Positions 61,934 to 64,000 of a stretch of DNA of 64,000 nt are shown piece by piece (positions within the stretch are counted from its first letter, which is position 1; each line of letters opens with the position of its first letter). The position numbers were made by a program, and so were the translations under genes. Source of the DNA: Prauserella endophytica (GTDB taxonomy: Bacteria > Actinomycetota > Actinomycetes > Mycobacteriales > Pseudonocardiaceae); contig NZ_SWMS01000002.1 in assembly GCF_005146945.1 (NCBI RefSeq), positions 124,001 through 188,000 of the forward strand, read 5' to 3'. The notes beneath the pieces were generated by a model. It was not told where the DNA came from and did not search any database. It saw only the letters and a list, made by a program, of their open reading frames with translations.

Positions 61934-62312
61934 GTCACGGACCCTACCGGCCCCGGCCTGTCCGGCCACCGGTTCCCCGCCGTGGCGTGCCGGGAGCGGC
62001 GGCAGCCCCGAACCGGGGCCGATGGGCGGCGGCGCGGTAGATCCTGTGCGTGATGGGCGCCCCACCGGCAGGTGGAAGGCGTCCGGTGGCAGCAGCGCGT
62101 TGTGCGCGTCGACCAGCGGCTCGTCGTTCGGCAGCTGGTCGCCGTCCTCCGGGGACGGCTCACGCGGGCGGATCCGCGCGTGGCTGGACTCGCCCTCACA
62201 GCGGTACCTCTGCAGCGTCCTCGCGATCACCGAACCGGACCACGTCGTCGCCACTGGACCCTAGGGCGCCGGGTGTCGAGCGCGACGAGATGCCGGTCGG
62301 CCAGATCGGGAG
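61934..62312. other. intergenic region, no confident gene
   Basis: About 380 bp between two minus-strand genes. Both strands are open over long stretches, which is expected at this GC content. No ribosome-binding site plus start pair, domain motif or palindrome convinced me. Confidence 0.4.
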
Positions 62313-62729
62313 TCAGTGAGCGTCCGGAGTGGACTGAGCTGTCCAGCGGGCGAGGACCTCCCGGCAGGCTCGCACGTGGTCATCGGCCACACGCAGGACG
62401 AGATCGCCGCCATGATCGCTGTACTGGACGAGCACGTTGACGCCCGCGTCGGCGAGCAGACCGGCCACCTTCCCGAGTTGTCCGGGCGTCTCCTGGTCGA
62501 GGCGCGTCGTGAGGACCTCGCGAACGACGGCTGAGCCCAACCCGGCCGCCGTGACGGCAGCCAGCGCGGCCGGACCGTCGTCGACGAGGTAGTGGGCCAC
62601 CGCACGCCCGTCGTGGGTGAACATGCCTCCACCCTCCAAGCTCACCCCGGCGTCACCGAGCGCTTTGCCAAGGCGCGCCAGCGCACCGGGCTGTGCGGGC
62701 AACACGATCTCCAGGTCGTAGCTGTGCAT
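62313..62729 (-). CDS. tandem ACT-domain protein
   Basis: 138 residues made of two ACT-like beta-alpha-beta-beta-alpha-beta repeats: residues about 3-65 (LEIVLPAQPGALARLGKALGDAGVSL) and about 70-130 (TTRLDQETPGQLGKVAGLLADAGVNV). Each carries the glycine turn used to bind amino acids. No catalytic domain is attached, so it is a stand-alone small-molecule sensor of unknown partner. Confidence 0.8.
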   Translation of the reverse strand: MHSYDLEIVLPAQPGALARLGKALGDAGVSLEGGGMFTHDGRAVAHYLVDDGPAALAAVTAAGLGSAVVREVLTTRLDQETPGQLGKVAGLLADAGVNVLVQYSDHGGDLVLRVADDHVRACREVLARWTAQSTPDAH

Positions 62730-62861
62730 GACGGCACCGTAGGAGCGGAATCCTGCGGTAGGCGCCGAAACGAAGGTCGCCGCCGATGGCCACGTTCCTG
62801 ATCGGTCGGGCGGGGCGCAGCGGCCCGGTCCGCCCTCGACGGGCGGGCCGGGCCGATCCGG

Positions 62862-64000
62862 TCACCGGGGACGGTCGTAGGTGACGAGTGCGGGCTCGCC
62901 GCCGAGCAGAACCTCCAGGCCGATGCCGGTGCCGTCGGCGGTGACCCGGGTGACCGAAACACCGTCGAAGGCGGTGCGGGACTCGCCGGTTCGGAGGTCG
63001 ACGACTTCGAGTCCCCGCTGAGACCTTCCGGGCAGCAGGGCGAGGTCGCCGACGACGGCCGAGGTGTCCAGCTCCGTGGCCCGGTTCTCGATCCGCCAGA
63101 GCCGCTCACCGCCGGCCAGGTCGCGTGCGGTCAGGTAGGCGTGGGTGCCGCGCCGCGGATCGGAGTCCGACGTGAGCAGGACATCGCCGTAGAGCGCGGC
63201 CTGCTCGTAGTAGGTGGGGGAGCTGTCGGGCAGGTCGGCCGACCAGCGTTCCTCGCCGGTGCGGGCGTCGAGCACGGCGATCCGGTTCTCGAACACGCCG
63301 CGTGCCTCGTCGTGGCGGGTGGAGCGCACCACGACCTCCTCCGCGGTGGTCGCGACGAGCTGCTGGGCAAAGTCCTCGTGCCCGTAGTCCCACAGCGGCG
63401 TGCCGTCGGCGCCGGAGAACGCGTACAGCCGCAGCGACCCGGGTTCCAGGCCACCGCGCGGGTCGGTGACCAGCTCCCAGGCGCTGGTCGAGTCCGGGCC
63501 CGCGGCTCCGAACACGATCGTGTCGCCTGCCGCCCGGCCGTACCGGAACGACTGGCCGAGGTCCACCTCGCGGGTCCACACCGGTTCCGGACGGGTGGGG
63601 TCGACCAGGGTAAGCACGCCCTGCCGAGGGGTGGGCCAGCGCAGCAGCACGACCGCACGGTTCGCCACGGCGACGGCCGTGCCGGACGGAGCGGCGCCGA
63701 CGTCACCGAGAACGGTGCAGCCCCGTACCTCACCGGTTTCGAGTCCGATGTCGACGGCCGTCGGGGCCGAGCCGTCCGGATGCTGGAGCAGAACGAGGCC
63801 GCTGCCGACGTGGGCGCCGCCGTAACTGGTTCCGTTCTGCTCGAATGCCCACAGCCGCCCGCCGGTTCCGGCGTCGACGGCGCCGACCACGTCGTCGCCC
63901 GCTCTGCCGACGACCACGCCGCCGACGGTCAGCTGAGGCGTCCGGGTTCCGGCGATCGCCGTCCGCGCGGGACCGAACGGCGCGGACGGTGCGTCCAGGA
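62862..64000 (-). CDS. PQQ-type beta-propeller repeat protein, 5' end outside the window
   Basis: At least 379 residues; the frame is open to the right edge, so the N-terminus (and any signal peptide or lipobox) is missing. Propeller repeats with the conserved Gly...Trp pattern: DAGTGGRLWAFE, DGTPLWDYG, TGEERWSADLP and GGERLWRIE. Such proteins in actinomycetes are usually anchored outside the membrane or fused to kinases; no catalytic residues are apparent in the visible part. Confidence 0.75.
   Translation of the reverse strand, partial: LDAPSAPFGPARTAIAGTRTPQLTVGGVVVGRAGDDVVGAVDAGTGGRLWAFEQNGTSYGGAHVGSGLVLLQHPDGSAPTAVDIGLETGEVRGCTVLGDVGAAPSGTAVAVANRAVVLLRWPTPRQGVLTLVDPTRPEPVWTREVDLGQSFRYGRAAGDTIVFGAAGPDSTSAWELVTDPRGGLEPGSLRLYAFSGADGTPLWDYGHEDFAQQLVATTAEEVVVRSTRHDEARGVFENRIAVLDARTGEERWSADLPDSSPTYYEQAALYGDVLLTSDSDPRRGTHAYLTARDLAGGERLWRIENRATELDTSAVVGDLALLPGRSQRGLEVVDLRTGESRTAFDGVSVTRVTADGTGIGLEVLLGGEPALVTYDRPR

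Noticed and set aside
61932-62264. Plus-strand frame of 110 codons upstream of the ACT gene, and the upstream extension of the minus-strand membrane gene in the same region
   Set aside because: Both are Ser/Pro/Gly/Arg-rich without domain signals; the membrane protein has a natural start at 61933.

Overview
The window is high-GC DNA from an actinomycete, most probably of the Pseudonocardiales (Amycolatopsis/Pseudonocardia-like; this placement is inference). The clues are GTG/TTG starts, ATGA-coupled operons, a mycothiol-dependent formaldehyde dehydrogenase, an EspC/WXG100-type cassette and PucR/LacI/GntR/SorC regulators. Almost the whole window is a patchwork of catabolic operons, each with its own transporter and regulator. 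I see no tRNA, rRNA, CRISPR array, transposase or integrase.

Layout. 1-9.2 kb: tail of a ribB-like gene, a PucR regulator, then an acyl-CoA degradation operon (acyl-CoA synthetase with an in-frame amber codon, nucleophile-less thiolase-like protein with a DUF35 partner, two MFS carriers, MaoC hydratase, true thiolase). 9.2-18.2 kb: divergent polyol/sugar cluster (aldehyde dehydrogenase, 2-hydroxyacid dehydrogenase and FGGY kinase on the left; polyol permease, PfkB kinase, SDR, SorC regulator and class II aldolase on the right) sharing two TGAAC-N4-GTTCA operators. 18.4-24.1 kb: DHA2 exporter, then an SMP-30 lactonase / acyl-CoA ligase / SDR operon with a promoter-embedded palindrome and a TetR gene. 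24.6-27.7 kb: an unusual LuxR-type regulator beside mycothiol-dependent formaldehyde oxidation genes. 27.7-28.4 kb: decayed genes. 28.4-36.3 kb: LacI-regulated operon of unknown substrate (FAD oxidoreductase, HyuA without HyuB, a 216-aa protein with a HEDAH motif, ion transporter, Tat-exported beta-propeller protein). 36.5-40.6 kb: four-carbon sugar-acid (threonate type) catabolism.

40.6-47.6 kb is the most striking part: FadR regulator, short leader ORF, Rieske dioxygenase alpha and beta, a 91-aa leucine-zipper protein, a glutamine amidotransferase-like protein, a glutamine synthetase-like ligase, ferredoxin and ferredoxin reductase. This is a complete gamma-glutamylation-dependent amine dioxygenase system of the aniline dioxygenase (AtdA/TdnQTA1A2B) type, with one extra small protein I do not know from that system. 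47.6-58.7 kb: class II HMG-CoA reductase, GAF-PucR regulator, and a HyuA / HyuB(+gamma-like tail) / type III CoA-transferase / crotonase / MFS operon that looks like an ATP-dependent ketone carboxylase pathway. 58.7-64 kb: GNAT acetyltransferase, YbaB-EspC-WXG cassette, membrane protein, double-ACT protein and the 3' part of a PQQ-type beta-propeller gene.

All calls rest on reading motifs and gene order. No database search was run, and substrates are inferred.
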